Source: Thauera sp. K11
GTDB lineage: Bacteria; Pseudomonadota; Gammaproteobacteria; Burkholderiales; Rhodocyclaceae
Length of the DNA: 64,000 nucleotides
Assembly: GCF_002354895.1 (NCBI RefSeq)
Contig: NZ_CP023439.1
Location: 1,302,001 to 1,366,000 of the forward strand
Direction of reading: 5' to 3'
Part shown: positions 1-8,020 of the stretch, piece after piece
Numbering within the stretch: position 1 is the stretch's first letter
How the letters are laid out: every line of letters starts with the position of its first letter
Program-made: the position numbers and the translations under genes
Notes under the pieces: model-generated
The model's database searches: none
The model's input: the letters and a program-made list of their open reading frames with translations, nothing else
Told to the model about the DNA's origin: nothing

Positions 1-1667
1 GCTTCGGGCTTGCCCGCAGCTTCGACCCGCTGCGTCTGCAGGCCGCGGCCGTCGTGTACATAGGTGGTCTGCACGTTGTTGAAGTTGGTGCGGCGTTGCA
101 CGAAGCCGTTCGAGGCGTAGCTCACGCTCTGCGCCGACGGACCGCAGCCCGAGCCGCCCGGCTGGCTCGCATTGATGAGCTTGGCGGTGTTGAACTGGTC
201 CTGGTAGGTGAAGGTGCGGCTGCTCGACAGCGCGTCCTGGATCGTGACCGTGCCGTTGGCGTTGTAGGTGACGCCGTGGTGGTCGATGCCGCTGCCGGCG
301 GCACCATGCTCGCTCGAGATCGCCCGGCCCTGGCCGTCGTAGGCGAAGCTCGCGTAGCGCTGGCCGCTCTCGTCGCCGATGCCGGTCAGCGCCTTCGGGA
401 AATTCGCGTTCTCGTAGTGGTAGGTGCGCGCCTGGCCGCCGGGGTAGGTGGCCGACGCCAGGTTGCCCTGGGTGTCGTAGCCGTACTGGATGACGCCGCC
501 GCCCGGTTCGGTGAGGCTCGTCAGGCGGCCGCCGGCGTCGTGGCCGAAGGCGAGCGCACGGCCGAACGGATCGGTGACCGTGGCCAGCCGCCCGTTCGCA
601 TCGTAGGCCAGCGTCTGCGCGATCCCTTCCGGGCTCGTGATCGAGACGAGCCTGCCGGCCGCGCTGTAGATCTCGACCTCGCCCGCGCTCGTCACGTAGC
701 GCCAGGTGCCGTCGCTCTGCTTCGCAAGCGTGTCGGCCACGCCGCCCGTCGCGGCAACCCAGTTGCTGCCCGACGGCCTGAACACCACGATCTTGCCGTC
801 TGGGCGGAACACCGCCGCCGACTGCACCGTGTTGACCCCGGTGTTGAGGTAGGGCACGAACAGTTGCAGCGAGCGCTGGTAGGTGTGCGTCCACTGGCCC
901 GCGATGCTGCTGTCGAAGCCTTTCGTCAGGCCGGCCACGCGCGCGGCGCGGCTGCTGTAGGTCCGCACGAAGCTCAGCGGCGATGCGCCTTCGCCGGTGA
1001 AATCGGTCTCGCGCTGCGTCTTGTTGCCCCGCCACGCGGGGTTGATCGGATTGGTGCCGTTGTCGGTGGTGCTGCCCAGGCCGTTGTCCACGCCTGCCAT
1101 GCACATGCCGTTATTGAGGCCGCTGTCCGGGCGCAAGGCGCACGATTGCGTCGTCGGGTCTTTCGCGATGCCGATGTTCGTGCCCGGTTGCAGGAAGATC
1201 GGGCTCTCGAACACGTCGACGTAGGGGGTGGTGCTGACCGGATGGCTGATCGGTATCCCGGCGATGCTCCGCGACGCCGACCAGAACCGGTTGACGAACA
1301 GCAGGTGGGTGCCGCAACCGGAAACGTAGAGGCGCCCCACGGGAGAGCCGAATGCGCTCTGGAAGGCGGACACCAGCGTGACGGGATCTCTCCAGCCCAT
1401 GTCGTAGGGAAGGCTCAGGCCGGTGCCCGAATCGTAGATCACCTCCCCTGCGCTGCTGCAGCGCAGCCCGGTGGTGGCATAGCGGTATTCGCCGGCGGCG
1501 TTGGGGCCTTCGACGGCGACCAGTTCGAAGCCGAGCGAGAAGTTGAGGTAGGTGCAACCGGTCGCGGCGGCGGCATTGGGCGCGAACGCGAGGCATGCCA
1601 GCGCTGCCAGACAGGCAGACAACACGTTCGCCAGACGCGGGAAACGGCGGCGGATGAGGGACGGCAT
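1..1667 (-). CDS. RHS/YD-repeat protein, N-terminal part (runs off left edge)
   Basis: Read on the minus strand from ATG at 1667, the frame stays open to base 1 (about 555 residues seen, C-terminus outside). It begins with a Sec signal peptide (basic MPSLIRRRF, then a hydrophobic stretch ending in AAAA), followed by about 190 residues of unrecognised Cys-containing ectodomain. Next come a DUF6531-like entry (NPIN..GNKTQRETDF, then FVRTYSS) and successive YD/RHS repeats such as YDANGRLATVTDPFGR, YGYDTQGNLASATYPGG and YVHDGRGLQTQRVEA. RHS proteins form beta-cocoon shells that often carry a C-terminal toxin or adhesive domain. That part, and any immunity gene, would lie left of the window, so function cannot be assigned. 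Start choice rests on the signal peptide. Confidence 0.88.
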   Translation of the reverse strand, partial: MPSLIRRRFPRLANVLSACLAALACLAFAPNAAAATGCTYLNFSLGFELVAVEGPNAAGEYRYATTGLRCSSAGEVIYDSGTGLSLPYDMGWRDPVTLVSAFQSAFGSPVGRLYVSGCGTHLLFVNRFWSASRSIAGIPISHPVSTTPYVDVFESPIFLQPGTNIGIAKDPTTQSCALRPDSGLNNGMCMAGVDNGLGSTTDNGTNPINPAWRGNKTQRETDFTGEGASPLSFVRTYSSRAARVAGLTKGFDSSIAGQWTHTYQRSLQLFVPYLNTGVNTVQSAAVFRPDGKIVVFRPSGSNWVAATGGVADTLAKQSDGTWRYVTSAGEVEIYSAAGRLVSITSPEGIAQTLAYDANGRLATVTDPFGRALAFGHDAGGRLTSLTEPGGGVIQYGYDTQGNLASATYPGGQARTYHYENANFPKALTGIGDESGQRYASFAYDGQGRAISSEHGAAGSGIDHHGVTYNANGTVTIQDALSSSRTFTYQDQFNTAKLINASQPGGSGCGPSAQSVSYASNGFVQRRTNFNNVQTTYVHDGRGLQTQRVEAAGKPE

Positions 1668-1789
1668 GGGCACACTCGAGTCTGCATGACAAGTGCGCAA
1701 GCTTAGCGGCCGCCCATGACGAACAGGCGAACTGAAATGTCGATGTATTGGTCCGTTCGGCCCTCGCCGAAAGGCATGGCCCGCCGTGC

Positions 1790-1808
1790 CCGCCCGCATT
1801 TCGGGCGG
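1790..1808 (-). terminator. Possible terminator hairpin after the ECF operon
   Basis: A 7-bp perfect stem (CCGCCCG/CGGGCGG, 5-nt loop) lies 41 bases downstream of the sigma-factor stop codon. No convincing T-run follows, so a terminator role is only inferred. Confidence 0.35.
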
Positions 1809-1848
1809 CGTTGCCGCACTCTCCGGCTGCCCTTGCGTTTCGTCCGGT

Positions 1849-3138
1849 CTAGCCGCGGCGGCCGCAGCGTGCCGCCCGCGCCAGCAGCAGGGCGCGTTCG
1901 CGGGCGTTGCGGGTGAGTTCGGCGGCGCGCTCGAATTCCGCCCGCGCTTCGCCGGGGCGGTCCAGCCGCGTCAGCAGGTCGCCGCGCACGCTGGGCAGCA
2001 GGTGGTAGTGCTGCAGTTGCGGATCGCCGGCGAGGCCGTCGACGATCTCCAGTCCGGCCGCGGGGCCGAAGGCCATCGACACCGCGACCGCACGGTTGAG
2101 GGTGACCACCGGGGAAGGCGCGACCTGCGCCAGCGCGTCGTAGAGCGCGGCGATGCGCTGCCAGTCGGTGTGTTCGCGCGTCGGCGCGCGGGCGTGGCAG
2201 GCGGCGATGGCGGCCTGCAGGGCGTAGGGGCCGAGCGGGCCGGGCAGGGCTTCGGCGCGGGCCAGCGCGTCGAGGCCGCGGCGGATCAGCAGGCGGTCCC
2301 AGCGGCCGCGGTCCTGGTCGAGCAGCAGCACGGGTTCGCCGTCGGGCGCCACGCGGGCCTTCAGGCGCGAGGACTGGATCTCCATCAGCGCGAGCAGGCC
2401 GAGCACTTCGCCTTCCGCCGGCATCAGGCCGGCGAGCACGCGGCCCAGGCGCACCGCTTCCTCGCACAGCGCCGGGCGCATCCAGTCGTTGCCCGAGGTG
2501 GCGGAATAGCCTTCGTTGAAGATCAGGTAGAGGACTTCGAGCACCGGCGCGAGGCGCTCGCGCAGTTCGTGCGCCGGCGGCACTTCGAAGGGTACGCGCG
2601 CCGCGGCCAGGGTGCGCTTGGCGCGCACGATGCGCTGGGCGATGGTGGGTTCGGGCTTGAGGTAGGCGCGGGCGATTTCCTCGGTGGTGAGCCCGCCCAT
2701 CAGGCGCAGGGTGAGCGCGCAGCGGGCGTCGGGCGAGAGCACGGGGTGGCAGGCGGCGAAGATGAGGCGCAACGGGTCGTCGCCGATGTCGTCGTCGAGG
2801 GCGGCGTCGACCTGCTCGGCCAGCGCGTCGCTCGCCAGTTCGTGGCGCAGATCGAGTTCGTGGCCGAGTTCGGCGGCCCTGGCGGCGGCGGTGCGCTCGT
2901 GGCGGAGGTGGTCGAGCGCACGCCGCCGGGCGGCCGTCAGCAGCCATGCGCCGGGCCTGTCGGGGACGCCGGCGGCCGGCCAGTGCTCCAGCGCGGCGAC
3001 CAGCGCATCCTGGGCGAATTCTTCGGCCAGGCCGACGTCGCGCACGATGCGCGCGACGTGGCCGATGACCTTCGCCGCCTCGATGTGCCAGACGGCTTCG
3101 ACCGTGCGCCGGATCGCGTCCGCGCCGCCGTGCCTCAT
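1849..3138 (-). CDS. ECF RNA polymerase sigma factor, ECF42 type (DUF6596 C-terminal extension)
   Basis: 429 residues from ATG at 3138. The sigma-2 region is near the N-terminus (AEEFAQDALVAALEHWP, then GAWLLTAARRRALDHLR). The sigma-4 region includes CALTLRLMGGLTTEEIARAYL and TIAQRIVRAKRTLA. A long C-terminal TPR-like DUF6596 part follows (LIFNEGYSATSG, LLDQDRGRWDR, ALYDALAQVAPSPVVTLNRAVA). At about 430 residues it is twice a plain ECF factor, as expected for ECF42, where the extension is thought necessary for activity. No anti-sigma gene is adjacent, also typical of the group. It is the last gene of a six-gene minus-strand operon holding the DGPF/YCII proteins that define ECF42 neighbourhoods. 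An open frame upstream to 3351 was rejected because it overlaps the VOC gene. Confidence 0.92.
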   Translation of the reverse strand: MRHGGADAIRRTVEAVWHIEAAKVIGHVARIVRDVGLAEEFAQDALVAALEHWPAAGVPDRPGAWLLTAARRRALDHLRHERTAAARAAELGHELDLRHELASDALAEQVDAALDDDIGDDPLRLIFAACHPVLSPDARCALTLRLMGGLTTEEIARAYLKPEPTIAQRIVRAKRTLAAARVPFEVPPAHELRERLAPVLEVLYLIFNEGYSATSGNDWMRPALCEEAVRLGRVLAGLMPAEGEVLGLLALMEIQSSRLKARVAPDGEPVLLLDQDRGRWDRLLIRRGLDALARAEALPGPLGPYALQAAIAACHARAPTREHTDWQRIAALYDALAQVAPSPVVTLNRAVAVSMAFGPAAGLEIVDGLAGDPQLQHYHLLPSVRGDLLTRLDRPGEARAEFERAAELTRNARERALLLARAARCGRRG

Positions 3139-3190
3139 CGGCGCGCCTTTGCGCCGCGCGACGGCCCGCGCGGGTGCCGCGGCGGCGCCT

Positions 3191-3598
3191 TCATGCGGCG
3201 CCTGCGGCCTGCGGCGTGAGGTGGACCAGCTCCCAGATGTGGCCGTCGAGGTCCTGGAAACCGTGGCCGTACATGAAGCCGTGGTCCTGCGGCTGGTTGT
3301 AGGTGGTGCCGCCGGCGGCGACGGCGGCCCGCACCATGCCGTCCACCGCATCCCGGCTGTCGAGCGCCAGGCAGATCAGCACTTCGGTGCTGCGGGTGGC
3401 GTCGGCGACCGGCTTCGGCGTGAAGCCGCCAAAGCGCTCGCGCGTCAGCAGCATGACGAAGATGTTGTCGCCGGCGATCATGCAGGTGGCGGTGTCGTCG
3501 GTCCATTTCGCGTCGAAGGCGAAGCCCAGGGCGGCGAAGAAGGCGATGGCCGCCTTCAGGTCGGCCACCGGGAGGTTGATGAAGATCTGCCTGGCCAT
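3191..3598 (-). CDS. VOC family (glyoxalase/bleomycin-resistance-like) protein
   Basis: 135 residues from ATG at 3598. It starts MARQIFINLPVADLKAAIAFF, the usual opening of a vicinal-oxygen-chelate protein, and ends with a second beta-alpha-beta motif containing GHGFQDLDGHIWELVHL, where the D-P/L-D-G-H-x-W-E signature and metal-site Glu are visible. One VOC repeat pair implies dimer function. Substrate is unknown; the closest named relatives are generic lactoylglutathione-lyase-like proteins. It sits 12 bp after the DUF1428 gene and 52 bp before the sigma factor gene in the same operon, so it is probably a member of the ECF42 regulon. Confidence 0.88.
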   Translation of the reverse strand: MARQIFINLPVADLKAAIAFFAALGFAFDAKWTDDTATCMIAGDNIFVMLLTRERFGGFTPKPVADATRSTEVLICLALDSRDAVDGMVRAAVAAGGTTYNQPQDHGFMYGHGFQDLDGHIWELVHLTPQAAGAA

Positions 3599-3610
3599 CG
3601 CTGTCTCCGC

Positions 3611-3991
3611 TCAGTTCTTGTCGAGGACGACCAGGGTGCGGAACCCGCCGTAGGCCATGCGCTTGCAGTCGAACGGGGGGGCGTCGTCGTTCATCATCGA
3701 CTTCATGCGCGGGTCGGCCATCACCGCGGCGTTGACCTCGTCGCGGTGCGCGCGCGATTCGTAGACGATCCACGAGAAGATCACGGCGTCTTCCGCCCCG
3801 GCGCCGGCCGCGCGGGGGAAGGGCACCATGTCCTTGATCTCCAGGTCGTCGCCGATGCATTCGTAGTACTGCAGGGCGCCGTGTTCCATCCACACCTGGC
3901 CGGCGAGGCTGGCGATTTCGCGGTACCGCCCGATCCTGTCCTTCGGGACGGGGATCAGGAAGCCGTCGACGTACTTTCCGGTGTTGTCCAT
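3611..3991 (-). CDS. DUF1428 family protein
   Basis: 126 residues from ATG at 3991, preceded by a good ribosome site (AGGAGAG). The sequence MDNTGKYVDGFLIPVPKD, then YECIGDDLEIKDM, FSWIVYESRAHRDEVNAAVM and a tail with CKRMAYGGFRTLV are family hallmarks of DUF1428, a ferredoxin-like alpha/beta-barrel related to YCII and dimeric monooxygenases. Biochemical function is unknown. These genes recur with ECF42 factors and VOC proteins, and this copy lies between a YCII gene and a VOC gene in one transcription unit. A longer frame from 4060 exists but overlaps the YCII gene and lacks a ribosome site. Confidence 0.88.
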   Translation of the reverse strand: MDNTGKYVDGFLIPVPKDRIGRYREIASLAGQVWMEHGALQYYECIGDDLEIKDMVPFPRAAGAGAEDAVIFSWIVYESRAHRDEVNAAVMADPRMKSMMNDDAPPFDCKRMAYGGFRTLVVLDKN

Positions 3992-4035
3992 TTCATCTCT
4001 CCTTCGGGGTGCTGCGGGTGTCGGGCGGGGCGGAT

Positions 4036-4392
4036 TCACCGCACGTGGCAGGGGGCGCATTCGCGCACTTCGACCGTGGCCCAGCGCGCGGCCGGGCAGC
4101 GGCTGGCGATGGCGACGGCTTCTTCGCGGCTGGCGGCCTCGATGAGGAAGAAGCCGCCGACCATTTCCTTGGCTTCGGCGAACGGGCCGTCGCGCAGTTG
4201 CGGCGTGCCGGCGGGCGCGGCGACGCGCACCGCGTGTTCGTCCGGGCGCAGCGATTCGCTGGCGATGTAGCAGCCCTGCGCCTTCAGTTCGTCGCCGAAG
4301 GCTTGCATCTGCGCATACAGGCCGCGGGCCTCGCTTTCGCTGCGCTCGGCGCGCTGGCCGCGGGGTTCGACGATCAGCAGCATGAATGTCAT
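4036..4392 (-). CDS. YCII-related DGPF-motif protein
   Basis: 118 residues from ATG at 4392 (MTFMLLIVEPRGQR). The hallmark RDGPFAEAKEMVGGFFLIEA is present, giving the literal DGPF tetrapeptide that names this family (COG3795). The fold is a dimeric ferredoxin-like barrel, and function is unproven; suggested roles are small-molecule modification or stress response. In actinobacteria and proteobacteria these genes are the defining neighbours and targets of ECF42 sigma factors. The gene is 22 bp downstream of the VOC gene and 44 bp upstream of the DUF1428 gene. Confidence 0.92.
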   Translation of the reverse strand: MTFMLLIVEPRGQRAERSESEARGLYAQMQAFGDELKAQGCYIASESLRPDEHAVRVAAPAGTPQLRDGPFAEAKEMVGGFFLIEAASREEAVAIASRCPAARWATVEVRECAPCHVR

Positions 4393-4414
4393 GGCGTTTT
4401 CTCCGCTGCGTGCG

Positions 4415-4876
4415 TCAGGGGCAGCCCTTGGCGGCCGCGGCGGCGATTTCTTCCGGGCTCACGTCGCGCACGTGGGTGGCCACCGACCAGCGGTGGCCGA
4501 AGGGGTCTTCCAACTGGCCGTAGCGATCGCCCCAGAACATGTCGGCCACCGGCATGGTGGCGCGGGCGCCGGCCGCCACCGCGCGCTCGACGGCGGCGTC
4601 CACGTCCTCGACGTAGAGGTGGATCGTCACCGGCGAGCCCTTGAGCGCGAGCGGGCCGACCGATCCCATCTCGGGGAATTCGTCGACCAGCATCACCGCC
4701 GCGCCGCCGATGGTGATGAGGGCGTGCCACAGCCGGCCGTCGGGGCCGGTGAGGCGTCCGTGCTCGGCGGCGCCGAAGGCGCGCACGTAGAAGTCGATGG
4801 CCTTGGCCGCATCGGCGCAGACGAGGTGCGGGGTGACCGCGGTCATGCCGGCGGGGATGGCTTGTACGGAACTCAT
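4415..4876 (-). CDS. VOC family protein (PhnB-like)
   Basis: 153 residues from ATG at 4876, preceded by AGGAGACAAGC. Features include TPHLVCADAAKAIDFYVRAF, GDRYGQLEDPFGHRWSVATH and the C-terminal VSPEEIAAAAAKG, which together match the PhnB/YdcE-type VOC proteins annotated as glyoxalase-like. No substrate can be read from sequence. It directly follows a candidate ECF42 promoter at 4939-4966, so it may begin a second internal transcript of the operon. Confidence 0.9.
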   Translation of the reverse strand: MSSVQAIPAGMTAVTPHLVCADAAKAIDFYVRAFGAAEHGRLTGPDGRLWHALITIGGAAVMLVDEFPEMGSVGPLALKGSPVTIHLYVEDVDAAVERAVAAGARATMPVADMFWGDRYGQLEDPFGHRWSVATHVRDVSPEEIAAAAAKGCP

Positions 4877-4938
4877 GCTTGTCTCCTTGTCGGGGAGTGG
4901 AGGGAGGGAAGCGGGCGAGGGACCCGTTTCATTGTGGT

Positions 4939-4966
4939 CGACGCATGGCGCAGGGTGGAATCGACA
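4939..4966 (-). promoter_or_regulatory. Candidate ECF42 promoter upstream of the VOC gene
   Basis: On the minus strand TGTCGA (4966-4961) is followed after exactly 17 bases by CGTCG (4943-4939). The same arrangement occurs at 5453-5480. A TGTCGA -35 element is what I recall as reported for ECF42 targets. It lies between the first YCII stop and the VOC start, 63 bp before the VOC ATG. Assignment to this sigma factor is inference. Confidence 0.6.
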
Positions 4967-4986
4967 TGCAAGCGGATCTTTCCGCC

Positions 4987-5397
4987 TCAGCCGTCCACGT
5001 CCGGCGCACGCGGGCGCTCGACGGCGTCCGGCGGCGGGAGGCCGTCGATGTCGTACAGCGGGCGCACCTCGATCTCGGCCGCCCGGCCTTCGCCGCGCGG
5101 GTTGGGGAAGCGCCGCGTCCATTCCAGCGCTTCCTCGCGCGAGCGCGCCTGGATCAGCGTGTAGCCGGCCACCAGCCGGCCGTCGGCGGAGAACGGTCCG
5201 GGGATCACGCTGCGGCCGGCATCGTCGTAGCGGATGCGCCAGCCCGCCGACGTGGGCGCGAGCCCCGAGGCGTCGAGCAGCGCGCCGGCCCGGGCCAGCT
5301 CTTCGTGGTAGCCGGCCATCCGGGCGCTCAGGCTTGCGGCGGGCAGGGCGCCCGCTTCCGATTCGGTGGTGGCGTAGACGATGATCAGAAAGCGCAT
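4987..5397 (-). CDS. YCII-related protein, first gene of the ECF42 operon
   Basis: 136 residues from ATG at 5397 (MRFLIIVYATTESEAG). It contains VIPGPFSADGRLVAGYTLIQ and SREEALEWTRRFPNP, aligning with the DGPF region of the YCII/COG3795 family, although the tetrapeptide is PGPF here. The C-terminus (EIEVRPLYDIDGLPPPDAVER) matches the longer YCII subgroup. Function is unknown. It is the promoter-proximal gene, about 56 bp downstream of the candidate ECF promoter at 5453-5480, and is probably autocatalytically controlled by the sigma factor encoded last in the operon. Confidence 0.9.
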   Translation of the reverse strand: MRFLIIVYATTESEAGALPAASLSARMAGYHEELARAGALLDASGLAPTSAGWRIRYDDAGRSVIPGPFSADGRLVAGYTLIQARSREEALEWTRRFPNPRGEGRAAEIEVRPLYDIDGLPPPDAVERPRAPDVDG

Positions 5398-5452
5398 GAC
5401 TATCTCCGTGGCGGATCGAGGGGGTCGCGTTATTGCCCGCCTCCTGCTATCA

Positions 5453-5480
5453 CGACGTACGGCGGGCGGAAAAATCGACA
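5453..5480 (-). promoter_or_regulatory. Candidate ECF42 promoter of the sigma-factor operon
   Basis: On the minus strand TGTCGA (5480-5475), a 17-bp spacer and CGTCG (5457-5453) duplicate the architecture of the site at 4939-4966. The first gene starts at 5397. Identical elements and identical spacing in front of two genes of one operon argue for a real promoter pair. Confidence 0.62.
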
Positions 5481-5664
5481 TGGCCCGCGCCGCGGCGGCG
5501 TCCGCCCGCCGGGGCGGAAACGCCCGGCGGGCCGCGGCCTGCGGCGATGCCGGCGATTGCCTCCCGCGGCATATGGACTGCATGAATTCTTGGTTTGCCG
5601 CCGGACTCCCTGCCGTTACCGTGTCTGCCCGCCCGGAATCAACCTGCCCTCCACGGAGATCGAC

Positions 5665-6513
5665 GTGCCCCTGACCGAACTCGTGCATTACTTCAACAAG
5701 CGCAGCCAATTCGTCCGCGGCGGTGCGCTGGAAGACTGCTTCGACATCGTCGACGGGCGCGTGCATGCGCGCTTCGGCGGACGCGTGCTTGGCACGCTGT
5801 TCCAGCCGGTGGTGGCGCCGGACGGCACGCGGACGATCGGTCATGAAGCCCATCTGCAGGCGGTGGACGGCCAGGGCGACGGGCTTCCGGCCCAGGCGGT
5901 GTTCCTCGAGGCCGGCGACGACGACGAACTGGTCCATCTGGATCGCCTCGCGCGCACGCTGCATGCGCTGAACTTCCTGCTGCAGCCGGACCAGTCCGGC
6001 GGCTTTCTCTCCCTCAACGTGCATTCGCAGCTCGTGCAGGCGGTGCCGGACCACCACGGGCAGGTGTTCGAAACGGTCCTGTCGCGCTGCGGGCTCGCGC
6101 CCGATCGCATCGTGCTGGAGATCTCCGACGACGGTTTCCGCCATCCCGCGCGGCTCGCGGCGGCGATCTCGGAATACCGCGAGCGGGGCTACCGCATCGC
6201 GCTGGACAATTTCGGCCGCCATTCCTCGGACCTCGACCGCCTCGCGGAACTGGCGCCCGACATCGTCAAGCTCGACCGCAGCCTGTCGGGCCACGCCGGG
6301 CAGTTGAGCCTGGCGCGCAAGGTGATGGAGGAGCTGGTGCCCGAGATCCGCCGCCTCGGCATGAAGGTGGTGAGCCAGTGCATCGAGAACGACGAGCAGC
6401 TCCGGCTGGCCCGCGATCTGGCGGTGGATGGGCTGCAGGGCTACCTGATCGGGCGTCCGGCGCAGGACTGCCGCCCCGTCGCCGGCTTGGCGGGCGCACG
6501 CGCCGCGGCCTGA
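5665..6513 (+). CDS. Stand-alone EAL-domain protein, partly degenerate
   Basis: 282 residues from a GTG at 5665 that follows GGAGAT. The whole protein is one EAL-type barrel with no GGDEF, PAS or receiver part. Motif check: the EAL box reads EAHLQ (Leu and Arg lost), LNVHSQ keeps Asn, VLEISDD replaces the usual TES, the DDFG loop reads LDNFG (second Asp to Asn), DIVKLD keeps Lys, and QGYLIGRP ends the fold. Loss of the Arg and the second metal-site Asp suggests weak or no c-di-GMP hydrolysis; binding or protein regulation is more likely. A clear paralogue lies at 28585-29412. It is divergent from the ECF42 operon and convergent with the antiporter gene. Confidence 0.85.
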   Translation: MPLTELVHYFNKRSQFVRGGALEDCFDIVDGRVHARFGGRVLGTLFQPVVAPDGTRTIGHEAHLQAVDGQGDGLPAQAVFLEAGDDDELVHLDRLARTLHALNFLLQPDQSGGFLSLNVHSQLVQAVPDHHGQVFETVLSRCGLAPDRIVLEISDDGFRHPARLAAAISEYRERGYRIALDNFGRHSSDLDRLAELAPDIVKLDRSLSGHAGQLSLARKVMEELVPEIRRLGMKVVSQCIENDEQLRLARDLAVDGLQGYLIGRPAQDCRPVAGLAGARAAA

Positions 6514-6559
6514 GCGCCACCGCCCGGCCGGACCGCCGGCCGGACCCTATTGCGCGCGT

Positions 6560-7984
6560 CTATGCCGCTCCGGGTTGCGCTGGAACCGGGGTGCCGCCGG
6601 ATGTGCCCGCGGCGTCGGCGGGCTGCGGGGCGGAGGGTGCGCAGCCGCGTCCGCGTTCGCCGGCCAGTTCGGCGGCGATCGCGTTGCTGCGCAGCATGCG
6701 GGCGAGGACGAGGCCGGCGCCGACCGAGGTGGCGATGGCGAGCACGACCAGGCTGGTGTAGGCCGCCGGGTTGATGATGCCGGCCGCAAACGCGGTCGAC
6801 GCGACGACGAGGCCGGGTCCGCCGCGCGCATTGACGCTGATCGCCAGCGCATTCGCCATCGCGCGCGGTTCGCCGGCGATGACACCGCCGGCGAGGGCGC
6901 CGCCGTACTTGACGAGGCTGCCGAAGACGAGGATGCCGGCGGTGAGCACCCAGTCGAAATCCCCGATCAGGTCGAGCGAGGCGCCGATGAGGGCGAAATA
7001 GATCGGGATGAAGAACGCCAGCCCGACCGACTCGACCTGCTGCTGGGCCTTCGCGAAAGGCGGTTCGGTATTGTTCGAGGCCACGATGCCGGCGACGAGG
7101 GCGCCGAACATCGGCGCGAGGCCGAGCAGCATCGCGACGCCGGTGATGACGAGGATGGAGGTGAGCAGCCAGGCCAGCGGGCTGCGCTGCGCGACGGCGT
7201 GGATCGCGCCGCGTACCGCGCCTCCGCTCGCCCCCGGCTTGCCGAAGCCCCACGCCGCCGCGGCGAGCAGGGCGAGGCTGGCGGCGACGTGCCAGGCGAT
7301 GAACGCGCCCGAATCGGGCGCCAGGCCGAGGAAATGCGGGATCGACGCGTCGCCCCCCGGCCTAGCCTGGACCATGCCGAGCGCGATCGACAGCGCGACG
7401 TACAGCAGCACGTCTTCGATGACGGCGACCGACAGCACGATGCGGGCGAGCCGCGTGTGCATCAGGCCGAGGTCGAGGAAGATGCGGGTGATGACCGGGA
7501 TGCTGGTGATCGCCAGTTCGATCAGCAGCACGATCCTGAGCGCCGCCAGGTGACCGGCGCTGCCGGCGTAGCGGCCGACATCGACGAATTCGAGCAGCAG
7601 CAGGCCGGCCGCGACCGGGACGATGACGCCCGTCGCCGCGATCCAGCCCACCGCCGCCGTGTCGTCCCGGGTCAGCAGGCGGCGCAGTTGCAGGCCGCCG
7701 ACGAAGAGCAGCAGCAACAGGCCGATGGTGCTGCAAAAGCCCAGCGTGGTGAGCACCGGCGGCACCGGCGCGCCCGCGCCCGGCGCGGCGGGCAGCAGCC
7801 AGGCGTGGCCTTCCGGCCAGATGCGCTCGAGTACGGTGGCGCCGAGGAGGAGCCCCCCGCCCAGCTCGCCCACCATGGGCGGCAGGCCGGCGCGGGCAGC
7901 GGCGAATCCGCCCAGGTGCGCGCAGGCGAGGATCGCCGACAGCGTGACGATGATGTGGAAGATGTCGAGGCTGGCGAGGTTCAT
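6560..7984 (-). CDS. CPA2-family cation:proton antiporter
   Basis: 474 residues with about 12 predicted membrane helices and a short cytoplasmic tail, without RCK/TrkA domains. Diagnostic stretches include an N-terminal half with GELGGGLLLGATVLE and the SVAVIEDVLLYVALS helix, where ED corresponds to the usual DD/ND ion site. ITGVAMLLGLAPMFGALVAGIV, a GASLDL segment and NARGGPGLVVAS follow. This is the Kef/NhaS3-like membrane domain exchanging H+ for Na+ or K+. It is 36 bp behind the sulfotransferase gene and probably co-transcribed. The link to sulfation or the fusion protein is not obvious; ion or charge balancing is one possibility. Confidence 0.85.
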   Translation of the reverse strand: MNLASLDIFHIIVTLSAILACAHLGGFAAARAGLPPMVGELGGGLLLGATVLERIWPEGHAWLLPAAPGAGAPVPPVLTTLGFCSTIGLLLLLFVGGLQLRRLLTRDDTAAVGWIAATGVIVPVAAGLLLLEFVDVGRYAGSAGHLAALRIVLLIELAITSIPVITRIFLDLGLMHTRLARIVLSVAVIEDVLLYVALSIALGMVQARPGGDASIPHFLGLAPDSGAFIAWHVAASLALLAAAAWGFGKPGASGGAVRGAIHAVAQRSPLAWLLTSILVITGVAMLLGLAPMFGALVAGIVASNNTEPPFAKAQQQVESVGLAFFIPIYFALIGASLDLIGDFDWVLTAGILVFGSLVKYGGALAGGVIAGEPRAMANALAISVNARGGPGLVVASTAFAAGIINPAAYTSLVVLAIATSVGAGLVLARMLRSNAIAAELAGERGRGCAPSAPQPADAAGTSGGTPVPAQPGAA

Positions 7985-8020
7985 GCGTGCTCCCCCGTGG
8001 CGTCCGGCAGCCCGGCACCG

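Noticed and set aside
54..1706. A 550-codon plus-strand frame at the left edge
   Set aside because: It is antisense to the RHS protein whose YD repeats are clear in the minus frame.
1739..1744. A third TGTCGA box on the plus strand near 1740
   Set aside because: No CGTCG follows at 17 bp and it points antisense into the sigma gene.
3139..4060. Upstream-extended starts for the sigma factor (3351) and DUF1428 protein (4060)
   Set aside because: They overlap neighbouring genes and produce non-family N-termini, whereas the chosen ATGs start at conserved positions.
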